A stretch of 64,000 nt of DNA from Flammula alnicola (taxonomy: Eukaryota > Basidiomycota > Agaricomycetes > Agaricales > Strophariaceae): the NCBI GenBank assembly GCA_015499995.1, contig JADNRV010000156.1:1-64000 (forward strand), in the 5' to 3' direction. The position numbers and the translations under genes were made by a program. Below are positions 46,103 to 57,545 of the stretch, in pieces. The notes beneath the pieces were generated by a model. It saw nothing but the letters and a program-made list of their open reading frames with translations. It was not told the DNA's origin and ran no database searches. Each line of letters begins with the position of its first letter. Position 1 is the stretch's first letter.

Positions 46103-48665
46103 TTAGTCCAACTCCCCGAAATCATTTATCCAGTTTGTGATCTTTTGCGCGTCGGTCCGAATCATATCATTTGATTTCCTAGCTTCGACATGCCTCGTAT
46201 CAGAGCTCCTCCCGAAGTCAATCAGGCGAAAGCTCCAGCCCACGCCGTATCCACCTCGGTCGTAATTATTGAACATTCTTTGAACAGGCCATTGGCTGAG
46301 TGGGCCTGGCTGTCTAAGAATGTTCCTTTTGGCGACGGACCCGTGGATCCATGAAGCTTCATGGAAGCGATAGACTAAAGAGGCGCACTCTTGTCTATGG
46401 ATGAGAGAAAAGAAAGAAGTCACAGCAACGAAGTTAGCCATAGGAAAAATGATCGGAGAACTTCGCTGAGATACTCACTTATCATCAATAGAGAGCTCCG
46501 CTGGTTCAATCGGTATCCCGCATTTCTCCACCAGAAGGATAGGGCTTAAATATTTCCTCGGGTTCGTGTCAGTTGGGCCTGCTTCATCATTAGCTCGCGC
46601 AGGCTTGTATTCTTCTTCGTCGACGACGTAATGCCCGTAATACTGAGGAACTAGAGGCCCTAGAGGAACTGGCTCCAATATCGGCCGAATCACATTATAC
46701 CCAGTATAATGTTCGAAGAAATGCTTAGGAAAACGCTGATAGTTGTTAGCCTCGTTCGCAAGATGCCCGTCGTACTGAATCGACAGCTTGGCGGCGACTG
46801 ACACTTTCGCCGTCAACGGATGCACCGATTGGTCTGTCTTGTTTAGATGCTTGCAGTATGGCCCGTTCTCGAGATTCTGGTAACGGACTCGTGATTGGAA
46901 GACTTGATAAGAGCCTTCGTATTCCAGAGTTTTACCATAGTAACCTTCTTCGAGGAGATAGACGTCGTCTTTATTGCCATCCAGTGTCATCGTCAAAGGT
47001 GCCTTGGCACGCGTTTTGAGGTATAGCCTTCCGCTCTTCTCGTCGTACTTGGGGTCGAAAGGACTTCCGTCCGGATGCAATTGTTCCTTCATGAGTTCCT
47101 CCACGTCCTCCGCAATGCATGTGCTACATAACTCCTGCTCCACGAGCAACGACCTAGGCAGCTCCCATTCGGCATTATACACCATAGAGTGGTTGCCTTC
47201 GCCGATAGTGTGCGCTGGTGAGAGGTACAGGTGGCCTTCCTTTGCTGGAACGGGCCAAGGAAGGCTCGGCAACACGACATAGATAGCAGGTCGAACGGGG
47301 CCTGGCTCGGTTTCGCCGTGGCGCAGCATTTCGAATCCTCGCGGAGCTTCGTTCTTCGTATGCGGGTCGGCTAAGAACTTCTCGAGTATGGCCTTCTCCT
47401 TAGCCTCATGCACAGCCCTCTCGGCACCATCCTCTTTCATGCGATCGGTGTGTTTTTCTGACGTCTTGAGCTTGTAGGTATGGGTAATGTCTTTCTTCTC
47501 TGACCACGGAAGCTGGACGTCTTTCTCCCATTCCTCCCGATCTCTGACGCCGGAGACGTGCAATAGCCTCCATGGATCATGGACCACGAGCTTCTTGGGA
47601 AGGCATGATTGCGGGATGTACTTCTGGAGCGTGTGAGGCTGCGCAATAGGCATCCATTTAAGCTTCCAATCGGTAAATGGCTCACTAATCCAATCCTTTG
47701 GATATGCGCTAGGGGCGAATATTGAGTCTACCTGAGAACGTATACGTCAGCCTTCTCAGTGTATAGAATTTGCATCGCAATGAGAAGACTTACGGTCTTA
47801 TGAAACTCGAAGTCATCCATTTGTACTTCCTCTTCATTCTTTGCCTCCTCATCCATTTCAGTGTCTTCGTCGTTCTTCCCTTTCTGTGCACGCTTCATAC
47901 CGACGCTTTCAATTCGCCGCCTCTGAGCCGCCTCGCCATCTTGGATGAGTTGCGCAATATCGCAAGGCTCAACAACCTCCGGATCCGCCTCATCCTCCGC
48001 CCACTCCAGCATCCCTTTCGCCGGCTCATAGCCATCCTCTCCCTGCGCCTTTACCCAAGCCGCGAGTTTGCTGCCCGTAGAGGTAGTCACCAGGTTCTTG
48101 ATGGTGACGATACGATTTACGTGATAGAAATCGAACAAAGTCGCGCCCCACAGCTGGAGCTTATTCGGTGCAGTCTTGCCGGGCAGCGAGTTATCCGGTG
48201 TGATGCATTTCTTGCTATCTGGGGGGCGGGGCCACTCGGAAAAAATGATGCGGTGGCGCGTCGTTGGGACGTTCAGAACACGCTGACGCTCTGCGGCACG
48301 TTGTTCGGGAGTGGCTTGAGATGGCAACCGTGAGGGGGTTGCGCCCGCCGCGTGTCGGATGATCATTTCTTCCAGGAAGTCCTGTCGCGTCTTGTATTTC
48401 GCCTTTTCCGTCGGGGATGGCTCAGAGGAGTGCGATTTACCAAAAGCAATGTTGTCCATTAGTCTGTTCAACATTTCTCGGGGGAGTCTTTCTTCAGCGT
48501 GCATGGCTTCGATGATACAGGAGGTTCGCTTGGAGCTACCGTCAGCCTGGATTGTGATATGAACTAAAGGTCGGTAACAAGTTGTTTAGCCATTGAACAA
48601 CGCTAGAAAAAAGAATACATACTATCAGGCTTGAAGCTGTCATCGACATCCATATCAGTAGCCAT
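46103..48665 (-). CDS. Kinase-like family copy 4, diverged, predicted pseudokinase
   Basis: Coding order: 48665-48623, 48563-47794, 47731-46479 and 46394-46103; 2358 nt, 785 aa, in frame. Intron positions and phases equal those of copies 2 and 3 (phases 1, 0, 2), which fixes homology. It starts MATDMDVDDSFKPD. The N-terminal domain reads IIFSEWPRPP, ITPDN, LQLWGATLFDFYHVNR and TGSKLAAWVK. The kinase-like part has GEGNHSMVYNAEWELP, CSTC in the insert, VSVAAKLSI, HGSVAKRNIL and LIDFGRS. It is clearly more divergent than copies 1-3 and is inverted, so it is an older duplicate. Ser at the catalytic Asp position is shared, so the change predates the family's expansion here. Confidence 0.82.
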
Positions 48666-49174
48666 CTCATGTAAACGAGTCGCGTTCAAAGAGTGCTTGT
48701 AAGTGGTTGTTATAAGGCGAGTTAGAATGCGGGTGTGGCTTGGTGGTCAGAACTCGTGCGGTCTGCTTTCCAATTATATACTCATGCTAAGTAGGACGAT
48801 GCCACCGACACCCGTCAGAATAAAGCGTTAAATGTGGCCCAGTGGCACAGGAAACACAAAAGGGTCTTGGACGGCCCCAGTAGTGGCCACCGCACTCGCT
48901 TTGATTTCAGGATCGCGTTGGCCGCCGCGCGTACAAGGATGCGGAGTTAAACGGAAAGGTGGTTTGAGAACTAAATGGATGCATACCAAATCGTGTTGCT
49001 ACGGTGTAATCCTCTTGCGGAACACGTGGGTGCCTTGAATTGATGAGGGAGAAAAAAGCGGAACGGAGAGATAAAGCTGTAGTAAGGTAGAGTACATGTA
49101 ATGTATGTAACTGTAAATCATTTTGTGAGTTATGAGATCAAAACAGCCTTCGATACGACGGTGCAACACGGACC

Positions 49175-50765
49175 TTAAACTGAAGTAAAAGTAAGCGAAC
49201 GGTCGCCCCAGCCCTCAATCCTCTCCGCGCAAGTATTGATCATTTTCTCATACATCTTCATATCGTTCGTCGGCTCATGCACCCAGATGTGGGCCGACCT
49301 CATTTCCGTCTTCGGCAACTTGCTTCCAATTGGCGTCCAGAACCGCGAGCCCAGCATGCGGAGCAACGTATCAGAGTCAACAGAAGGGCTGCACACAGCG
49401 AGCCCGAGATGCTTGAGTTTTTCAAAGTAGCACCGCTCATGTCCTCGCAGCGCTGGCCGATTGAGCATCCGAAGAACCTTATCCGTGATATCAGCGCCCG
49501 CCACACACAGAGTCTCCACGTCTCGAAGGATGTCCATGCCCAACCATTGCATGACTTGTCGTTCGTCTGCGCCACTGAGGTCGAAGTTGAACGACGTCAA
49601 TCGACACCCTGAATGATCCACGACATCGTAGATATCTTCGCGGTTCGAGTGCTGGATACCCTGGATTTGGAGTTGGTCTAGGGCCGGAAGAGAAAGGCGA
49701 GCCAGAAAAGGTGCAATGTCGACGGATGTAGAGATAACGAGGATGGCCAGTCGAGGAAGAGTCGTCCGGACCGGTTTCTCTCCATTTGCGTTGTTGGCTA
49801 TCGGTCGTAGGTTGATAATATCTGATGTGTTCGCGACGTTTCTAATGAGAGATAAATGAGGTTGCTGCAGCGAAGGACGTTGTAGGTGAGATCGTTAACA
49901 CTGATGGGGAAAGAAGCTCGAGGCAAAGCAGCTGGGTGCTAAAGCGAGCCTCGGGGGTGAAAGGTGCTTTCCAGTGGATTTTGCGGATTGTAGGTATGCT
50001 CTGCAGCGACTGCCATACCGTGTAAATGCTGTAAAACTCCCAGCTCAGATTGGCGTCTCTGTCATCCAAGAGCGACTTGAACGACATGTTCGCGTCTCGC
50101 AAAATGGGTCTGCGGTGTCGTTGAAGATGCCTGAGATGGTCGGCGAGTTTTTCTGGGATTTTTCCACGGAAGTGAAACTCGATATTGTACCAGTTTTGAA
50201 TGCGAGAGGACAAGAGTTCGAGCAGTTCTGCTGTCGCCTCGTGCTCTTCTTCAGTGGGATTATCGGATTGAAGGATCAAAACGTCGAGAGGACGGTTACG
50301 GAGGTGCTCCATCCACAAGGAAGTTCTGGGGATGTGGTTCTTGTTCGGGTGCACGAGAGCGATCGACTGCCATAAAATACTGGTGTCGTGAACGACGGTC
50401 CTCCAATGCCTGTTGACTTGGGAAAGGAGAAAAGGTGTCGTCTTGTTTCGAAGGGACATTACTGGCGTCTTCGACGTGTCGTCATTTGCCTCTGGACCCG
50501 ACAGCAACGTTCGCAAAAATATATCGCGGAGGAGCTCAACCGGTAGGCTGTCGATAAAGTCCTTGTTCATCTCGTGAGCAGCGACATAGCTCAGGCATAA
50601 GTCTGCGTTTCAAAATTAGACTATGAAGGTCATGTCGCATAAATGACGCTCACTGGAGGTGGCATGCAACAGTGAGGTTACATCTGCGAAACCAGGTAAA
50701 ACTAATCCCAGTATATATCAGTAGAATGTCATGTACGTTAAAACGAACTCACTTAAACCAGGCAT
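49175..50765 (-). pseudogene. F-box protein gene A, one-base deletion
   Basis: Start ATG at 50765 (MPGL), two short exons, then the main exon from about 50600. The F-box reads IDSLPVELLRDIFLR, with a later segment LSQVNRHWRTVVHDTSILWQ, typical of agaricomycete F-box/LRR-like adaptors that present substrates to SCF ubiquitin ligases. The frame breaks near 49912: gene B reads CTCCAATCAGT where A has CCCCATCAGT, one base fewer, and A then runs into a stop at 49842. After the break the other frame continues with VNDLTYNVLRC, and later DILRDVETLCVAGADITDKV to the stop at 49175. So it is broken by one base, or a sequencing error sits there. Confidence 0.65.
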
Positions 50766-51601
50766 TTTCTACACGCCTTCCAAGTATCGAGTGTCTTTGA
50801 AGCGCAATTTGGATAGCTCTGCGACGGGCAGTAGGAAGGGGGAATATAATGAGTATTTTCGTTGGATTAACGACGTGTTTAAGTACCGGCAAGATGACGC
50901 ATTGGACAAGGTAACCACGTTGCAAAAGAGGAGCATCCCTTGTGGGGGTGGCCCTTATTCATCTTGGGGAAATCAAGAAGTTCGAAGAGGAGACTGACGA
51001 AGAGTGAAAGTGTCATTTCGAGAACAAGAATGGTTGGTGGGAACAAACTGGAACAAATCGGAACTACATACTGTACGTAATCAGGTACCTTAGCTCATTT
51101 CGGACGCTGGTCGTCGAGTTCTGCACTCCATGACGAAAAAATGATAGCTACAGGTCAACTACAGGTAGCATAATGTCGAGAGAACGTGAAAGTACATAAA
51201 TAGGTTTTTAAGAGTTTAGAGCAAGAATATTACTCCTGAGTTATTTTTTCACATTTACTGGGAAGTCGGTCGACGGTCACCACCAAATTCCTCAAAAGGC
51301 TGCAATACACTATGCCAGTGGTTCGGGTTCTCAAAATTTAATTGACTTGTACCATGCTACACGCTCTAGGGAATATTTTACATGAAGGAGGAATTCTTCC
51401 TCGTTGTCGAGATATGGCAGTTCACATTTCAGTTCTTCTAAATAGGCTATTTTTGCATTCAGACTCAGAGAGTCATTAAGAAGCTATTTAGAAATTGTAT
51501 TTCTATCATTTTGCAGCGCCAGCTTCTCGTCGTCGAGGAATTTGGCCATGACCGAGTAGGCTGTAATGTTTAACTAGACAGAGAATATAAGGCAATCGAG
51601 T

Positions 51602-53190
51602 TTATCCTAAAGTGAACTTAAGAGAGCGGTCTGCCCAATCCTTGGTCCTCTTCGCGGATGTATTGATCATCGCTTCGTACATCTTCATATCGTTGTTCTT
51701 CTCAGCGACCGTGAACTTCGCGGTCTTTAACTCCGGTCCAGGCAGAGCACTTCCAATTGGCGTCCAGAACCGCGAGCCTAACATGCGGAGAAGGATATCA
51801 GGATCCACGGAAGGGCTGCAGTTCCGCAACGTCAGATGCTCGAGCGCCCCACTGAAGCGATAGGGTGTGTCACCGTTGTGGGCCAGTACTGGACGGTTGA
51901 ACATCAAAAGAATGTCTTGGTGATTTCGGCGCCTGCCACGTCCAGGGTTTCGAGTGAGTCGAGCAGGTCGTTGACCAGCCACTCCTTTGTCTCTCGTTCG
52001 TCAAGGCCTCCGGAGAACGTGATTGAAAATCTGACCAACGCCCATGCCGACGTTTCTATGAATCAAATACATCATCGCGCATCCTGTGCGGGATTCCCAT
52101 GAGTTTCAGCCTTTGGAGGCCTGGTCAGCGATGCGCCGCAGAAACGGGGTTATGTCGAGATCTGTGTGGATATCGAGTTCCCAGAGGTCGGGAAACTCTG
52201 TCCGCAGAATGGAGTTGTAGCAAATATACATATCTTCATCACAGTTGTCGACTGCCATTGTGACGTTCGTAACGTGAAGAATGATGAGTTTGGTGCAGCG
52301 AAGGACGTTGTCGATGAGATCCTTAAGACTGATTGGAGAATGAAGTTGAAGCCACGTCAATCCGTATTGAAGCGATACCTGGGGGTGAAAGGGGCTCTCC
52401 AGGATATGTTCCTGAGCTTGGGAGTACTGTGGATTGTCTCCCAAATGTTGGACAGAGCGTTCCAATAAGTGCTTCATCTCCCTGCCGAAGTGAATGAATA
52501 TCTAAGGTAATCCTATCAGAGCCAGAGCATCTTGTCGCTGCAAACTTTGGAGATAGCCGAGGAACGTTTCTGGGATTTTTCCGCGGAAGTAGAACTTCGC
52601 ATTTGTGCAGGTTTGAACGCGAGAGGCGAAAAGATCGAGAATTTTCGCGGTCGCCTCGTGCTCAGGGTCAGTGGGCTCATTGGATTGACGAAGCGTCACT
52701 AAGAGCTCTCCATCATTGACATATCGCATCCAAGCTTCTGTCCTGTAAATGAGAGCGTCGTTTGGTTGGTGGACAATAACCTGCCTCCACAAGAATTTCA
52801 TATTTTGCACGGCAACTCTCCAGCGATGATTGACTTGAGAAAAAGGAAATGGCGTCGTTTTGCAGTAATCGGAGAGAATCGGGGTATTCGAGACATTGCC
52901 TTTCACTTCTGAACCGAAGAACAATGCCAGCACGAAAATTTCTCGTACGATGTTAGCAGGTAGACGCTCGACAAAGTCCCTCTCCGGGGTGTTGGTGACA
53001 TAACTGGAGTACAGGTCTACGTTTGGAGTTTTGAATAGTTGTAATATGTGAAAGGTGTATGGCGCTTACTGGATGTCGATTGAATCAGGTCAAACACACT
53101 CAAGTTCGGCCAAGCCACTGCTCGGAATGACTGTCAGGATATGTGCGAGAAAAGAAAGAATAAACTCACTTAAACCAGGAATTTCTTATG
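51602..53190 (-). pseudogene. F-box protein gene B, multiply broken tandem copy of A
   Basis: It aligns with gene A over its whole length: LPANIVREIFVLALFFGSEV (about 52960), FSQVNHRWRVAVQNMKFLW, EATAKILDLFASRVQT, LKDLIDNVLRC and LLRMLGSRFWTPIGSALPG, with the stop at 51602. The frame changes at about 52500, 52100 and 51980. The ATG that starts gene A is replaced (AATTCCTGG in place of AAATGCCTGG near 53188). It is a non-functional duplicate. Confidence 0.7.
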
Positions 53191-53199
53191 GCCTTCGAA

Positions 53200-54205
53200 A
53201 TAAAACTTTGCGGTGTCCTTTACTACGTAGCGCTGGGAAGGGTTGGCGTATAAATTTCCGAAATGTCATGTTTAAGTATTACCAAGTTGGCAAGAGCAGG
53301 TCGCACAAGGTAACCATAACGGCTGTCGCTAGTCCTTGTTTATCTTCGATGGTAATCCAGGGGAGAAGAAAAGTCGCCATTCCGGGCACAAAGGTCGGCA
53401 ATACTACATATCGACATGAGGGAAGATTCAAGAAAAACAGCCGAAAAAAACATCAGGAAACACCCAACATTCACGTGATCCAAATTTACAGGTACCAGGT
53501 GGGGTCGATAATCGGATCCATCATCCTTATGATCCTACCCCTTTGAAGCGTCTCCAATTTAAATTACAGGATGCATGGAGATTCAGAAATTTAGATTATA
53601 GTACTACGATGGTGTGAGTAAATGGCGGAAAGACAGAGACACAGAGTGACCAGAAGTTCGACAGATGGGAAGATGGATGGATGGATGAAGGAGTGTACTC
53701 ATACTAAGTATATGTGGTAACTGTGTAGCTAACGACTAAAAAGATGAAAAGATCGGTTTGTCCATCGCCTGCGTCCATTCCTTGCTCATACCTCCCACAA
53801 AAGAAGGCATAAAAGCAAGGAGGCAGACGGAGGCAGAGCATGCATGCATCCTCGGCCCAGCAGCGCATTCACGCTTTATCGGCGCCGAGGTCTCAGAAGG
53901 GGGATAGTGGTATGTGGTAAGTCTTTGAGTCGATAGTGTAACATGCGTAGGAATTTTCGTAAATCGAGGGGTTGGGGTTTCGTGAGGATAGAGCAGTGAT
54001 AGCACATCTAATAATCGTGAAAAAAATGTAATCGGCAATCGGGCTGGATGGCAGACTGCGACGAGAAGATTGATGATCATGATATGGTGAAGAGGGAGGA
54101 TCCTCGTCAGCTGTGGATGTCTGCGTGCATGAGGGTCGATAAACGAGTCAAGGGGCAAGGGTGATAACCAGGTTGGGCAGAGGAGCAGACAAATCTCGAA
54201 GGTCA
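53200..54205. other. Intergenic
   Basis: No supported gene. Short frames overlap both strands; the right end is the 3' flank of the MYND gene. Confidence 0.4.
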
Positions 54206-57200
54206 TCATCCTAAAATCATATCATCCTGATCATCCTCGGGCGGCGGAGAGCGTCTCGTAGGCAAGTTGATCAGCCGATGTCTTCTCGAAGGTCCTGCCT
54301 GTATCGTAGGATTAGAAATCACACCATTCGTTGGCCAATCAGACGATAACGGCGCCGCTGGGAGCTGAGGCGGAGGGACAACATTTGGAGGCACGTCCGC
54401 CACAAGCCGCGTCGACACCGTACTGGCACCCGTAATCGTCTCCGCCCTCCGCCTTGCAACAGCAGCATCCTGTTGCTGGATATGAAACGTGAGGTAACTG
54501 CTATTCGTCGGATCCTGGTTCAGGTTCGGGTTCGGGGGTGGTCGTGCGCTCAGTCGTGAGCGTACGTGGGAGGGTATTGGGTGCACCACCGTCCGATCAC
54601 GAGACATACTAGATTCTGCACGCGCAGTCGATGCGGGGGTCACTGTGGTTGTCGGACTAACGTACGCTGCGGACGCAGGCTGAACACCTGCGGCGGCAGC
54701 AGCAGCAGCAGATGGCCGATATCCTCGAACAGTAGATGTATCGCCATCCCCTCCATGATGAGTCCCATGTCCTCGCTCTCGTGGCTGCCGTTGTCTTTCC
54801 ACACGCGCATTGGTGCCAGCACTATTGCCGTCGCCATTGACACCTTCCACAGGAACTGTATCCCAGAAGTATCCGCCGACTGGTTGGCCGCGTTCGACGT
54901 TGAGTGGTCTCCAAGGTTGTCCTCGTCCACATCCTTCGCACTGCACCAGAACCGATGACCCTCGCTCCAGCCGTGCTCTGGCACTCCTTCCCACAATACT
55001 TGGCCTTCCTGCACCGCCTGCATTTCGCAAACTCTCGTGGATATGTCTCCCATTTCCCACACATCACTGCAAAAAAAAAAATTGAAATCATATCAGCTAC
55101 GGAAATCACAAAAAAAAGAACGAAAAAAACGCACTATTGGCACATTGCCTGATACCACCCCGACTGTCGTCCTTCCTACACGCATTACGCATAATGACGC
55201 CCGCCCAATATTGGATCTCTGGCGGCAGTCTCGGCGGGGGGTTCGGAAGGTCCGTCTCCGTCGAGCTCGGCTTGAACGTGAACCTCTCCACGAGCGAAAA
55301 CACATTAGTCTGGCGCGCCGACGACGGCGCTCCGGACGTAGGAGCAACGACCGGTGTCTGCGACGACCCCGTCCCTGCAGAGCACGCTCTTTGCCCCGAC
55401 TACTGCCCGTAGCAGCGTTAGCGAAAACCTTGAAAAAGCCCTCCTTAGTCGATGATGACGACGCCGCGCTGCTTTCTCCTTCTCCTTCTGCTTCTCCTTC
55501 TCTCGAGCGGACGGGGTGGAAGATGATCCTTGCGCTACCCCCATCCCGAACCGGGCCCCAGGGATGTTGACGCTCGCGGGATGGAAAGTCACACGAGGCT
55601 TATAGAACGCCTGTCGGACATGCGGGTACTTGCTCAAATACGCAAGCAGCTGCAAGCTGAGGAGCACGTCCTCGTCCCTATACGGACCCGAATCCGAGTC
55701 TCGATGATGGTGATTTCCGCTGCTCGAGCGACCGCCGAGGGTGTTGTTGAGACTGGCAGCAGCAGCAGCAGCAGCCGCGGCTGCAGCTCCTGCCGTCGTC
55801 CCAGCGGCGTTATTCTCAGTTGGCGCTGGTCGACCACGGATCGTCGCCGTGCGTTGATGCCCATGCGGCGCGGTAGGCTGGGAATTTCCACGTATTGTCC
55901 CGTTCGTCGATGCCGCAGTCATCATCGGCAAACCGACGACAGCGGCGCGAGGGGTGACATCCGGAGCATCGACGGTATTCCGTCTCCTGCCCGTCTCGAT
56001 GTTGTTGAGGTTCAACGTACGAGGGGTGGCGCCTTCTCCGATGGCACCTGGTGCGCCAGGCGGAGCACCCATTGCGAAATCGTCGTTGGGTTCGAGGGAA
56101 ACGATTCCGTCCTCGACTCCAACCTCAACACCGACACCGCCGTCTCCTACCCCTCCAGCCTCGTTGATGATGATGTGTGCGTCGGTATCCAAGCCCAGAC
56201 CGCCAACTTGGAGCGTTTGTGGTCCAGCATTAGGTTCATCGGAAACGATGCCAACTGCCCGCCTGCCCATGTTATGCCGCGGAACAGTCCGTGGCCGTCG
56301 CTCAGGCGAGGGTGATGCAGACGCTGATGCGACATCGGAGTCGATCCTTTCGCTGTCCTCTGTACGGTCCATATCGATATCGCCATCGCCATCGTCTTCC
56401 GTCTCTGTCTCGGCCCTAGATGCACCTGTGGATGGCGATGGTGATTCTGGCGGCAGTTCTCGGTGACGGATACGTCGGCCTCTTGGAGCAGTAGTTGTGA
56501 CATTTGTTGTTGTTGGTTGGTCCCAGACAGGGCGGCCGATGACGGTACCACTACGATCGCGACTGGGAATGACAACTGATCCAGTCGGTGTTCCGGTTCC
56601 CTGAGGCGTGGCTGTGATAGAATTGTCGGTGGAGACGTCGGTATCGCTGTTCGAGTTGGATGGTTGAGAGAAGGAGTCGGATAGGAGAAGTATGTGGCTT
56701 GTTGAACTTTCAGCTGGAGAGTAGTCCATGGAATCATCCTGCACAAGACATTGAGAAATCCATCGGACGTAATAAATCATGATCACACACCTGATCTTCA
56801 GTTGTTCTTCCAAGACGTGCGTCTTGCCGCTGGGTCTCACGGACGGCGGCCCGATGGTGTTGTTGTTCGACGTGTAGTTGCCTTTGCAGTGCCCGTTGGA
56901 GATGAGCCGCCTCCTCTCGCTGCTTCTGCTCCAACTGCGCCAACCTCCTCTGCTGCCTCTGCTCCCTTGTTTCTCGCGGCATGCCAGTCGCGCTGGAGCT
57001 CGGTCCAACAGCAAAGCCCTTGTTGGCGAGCCAGGCCTCCAGGATACATCCGACAACATCGAGGGTGCCCGCCTGGACCACACGACTCCTGATCGGCTCG
57101 CTCCCCCTGACTCCGATGTTGACTATGCATTGAAACGCGAGCGAAAACCGATAGGCGGCGTGTTTGTCGAACGAATGGGGGTTCAGAGAAGGGCTGAGCT

Positions 57201-57545
57201 TCGCTAGTCGTGCGTTTGGCGGCGTCAGGCCGTAAGGATGGCTGGGTTTTCGGGAGGTGGTGGACACATGCAAAATTCGTGTAGGATCCGGACCAGCCTC
57301 TCCAGGCCGCCGTCCATGGTCATAATTTCACGGATGCGGGGCGAAGTGGATGTCAGATATGTCAGATGTGTCAGCGAATTGAACAGTGGCAGAGGCGAGG
57401 TTGTATCCAACGCTGTAAATTTGATAAATTACTAAATATTAAAAAAAATCTCTTTCGAAACACGTACCCCGCCTGTCATAGAGCTGAGAGTAATACAGAC
57501 GCATGCTTTGTTTTGAGCTGGAAACGCAAAGTTCGACTCTCGCAT
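54206..57545 (-). pseudogene. MUB1: MUB1/samB-type MYND finger protein with frame breaks
   Basis: Starts at 57545 with MRESNFAFPAQNKA, like other MUB1 proteins. An armadillo-like region follows: TSPRIREIMTMDGGLERLVR, FQCIVNIGVRGSEPIRSRVV, then LDVVGCILEAWLANKGFAVG and VLLSLQLLAYLSKYPHVRQA. A long disordered middle contains Ala and Glu/Lys runs, then VFSLVERFTFKPSS and EIQYWAGVIMRNACRKD. The MYND finger has CRRCRKAKYCGKECQ and EGHRFWCSAKD. In yeast Mub1 works with Ubr2 and Rad6 to ubiquitinate Rpn4. Frame is lost by single bases near 57495, 57235, 55480-55400, inside the finger near 54975, and again by about 54850. A real intron lies near 56790-56735. Either the copy is dead or the consensus has deletion errors. 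Confidence 0.75.

Noticed and set aside
55530..56315. Long plus-strand frame over the MUB1-type gene
   Set aside because: Antisense of the low-complexity middle region; the minus strand carries the conserved family motifs.
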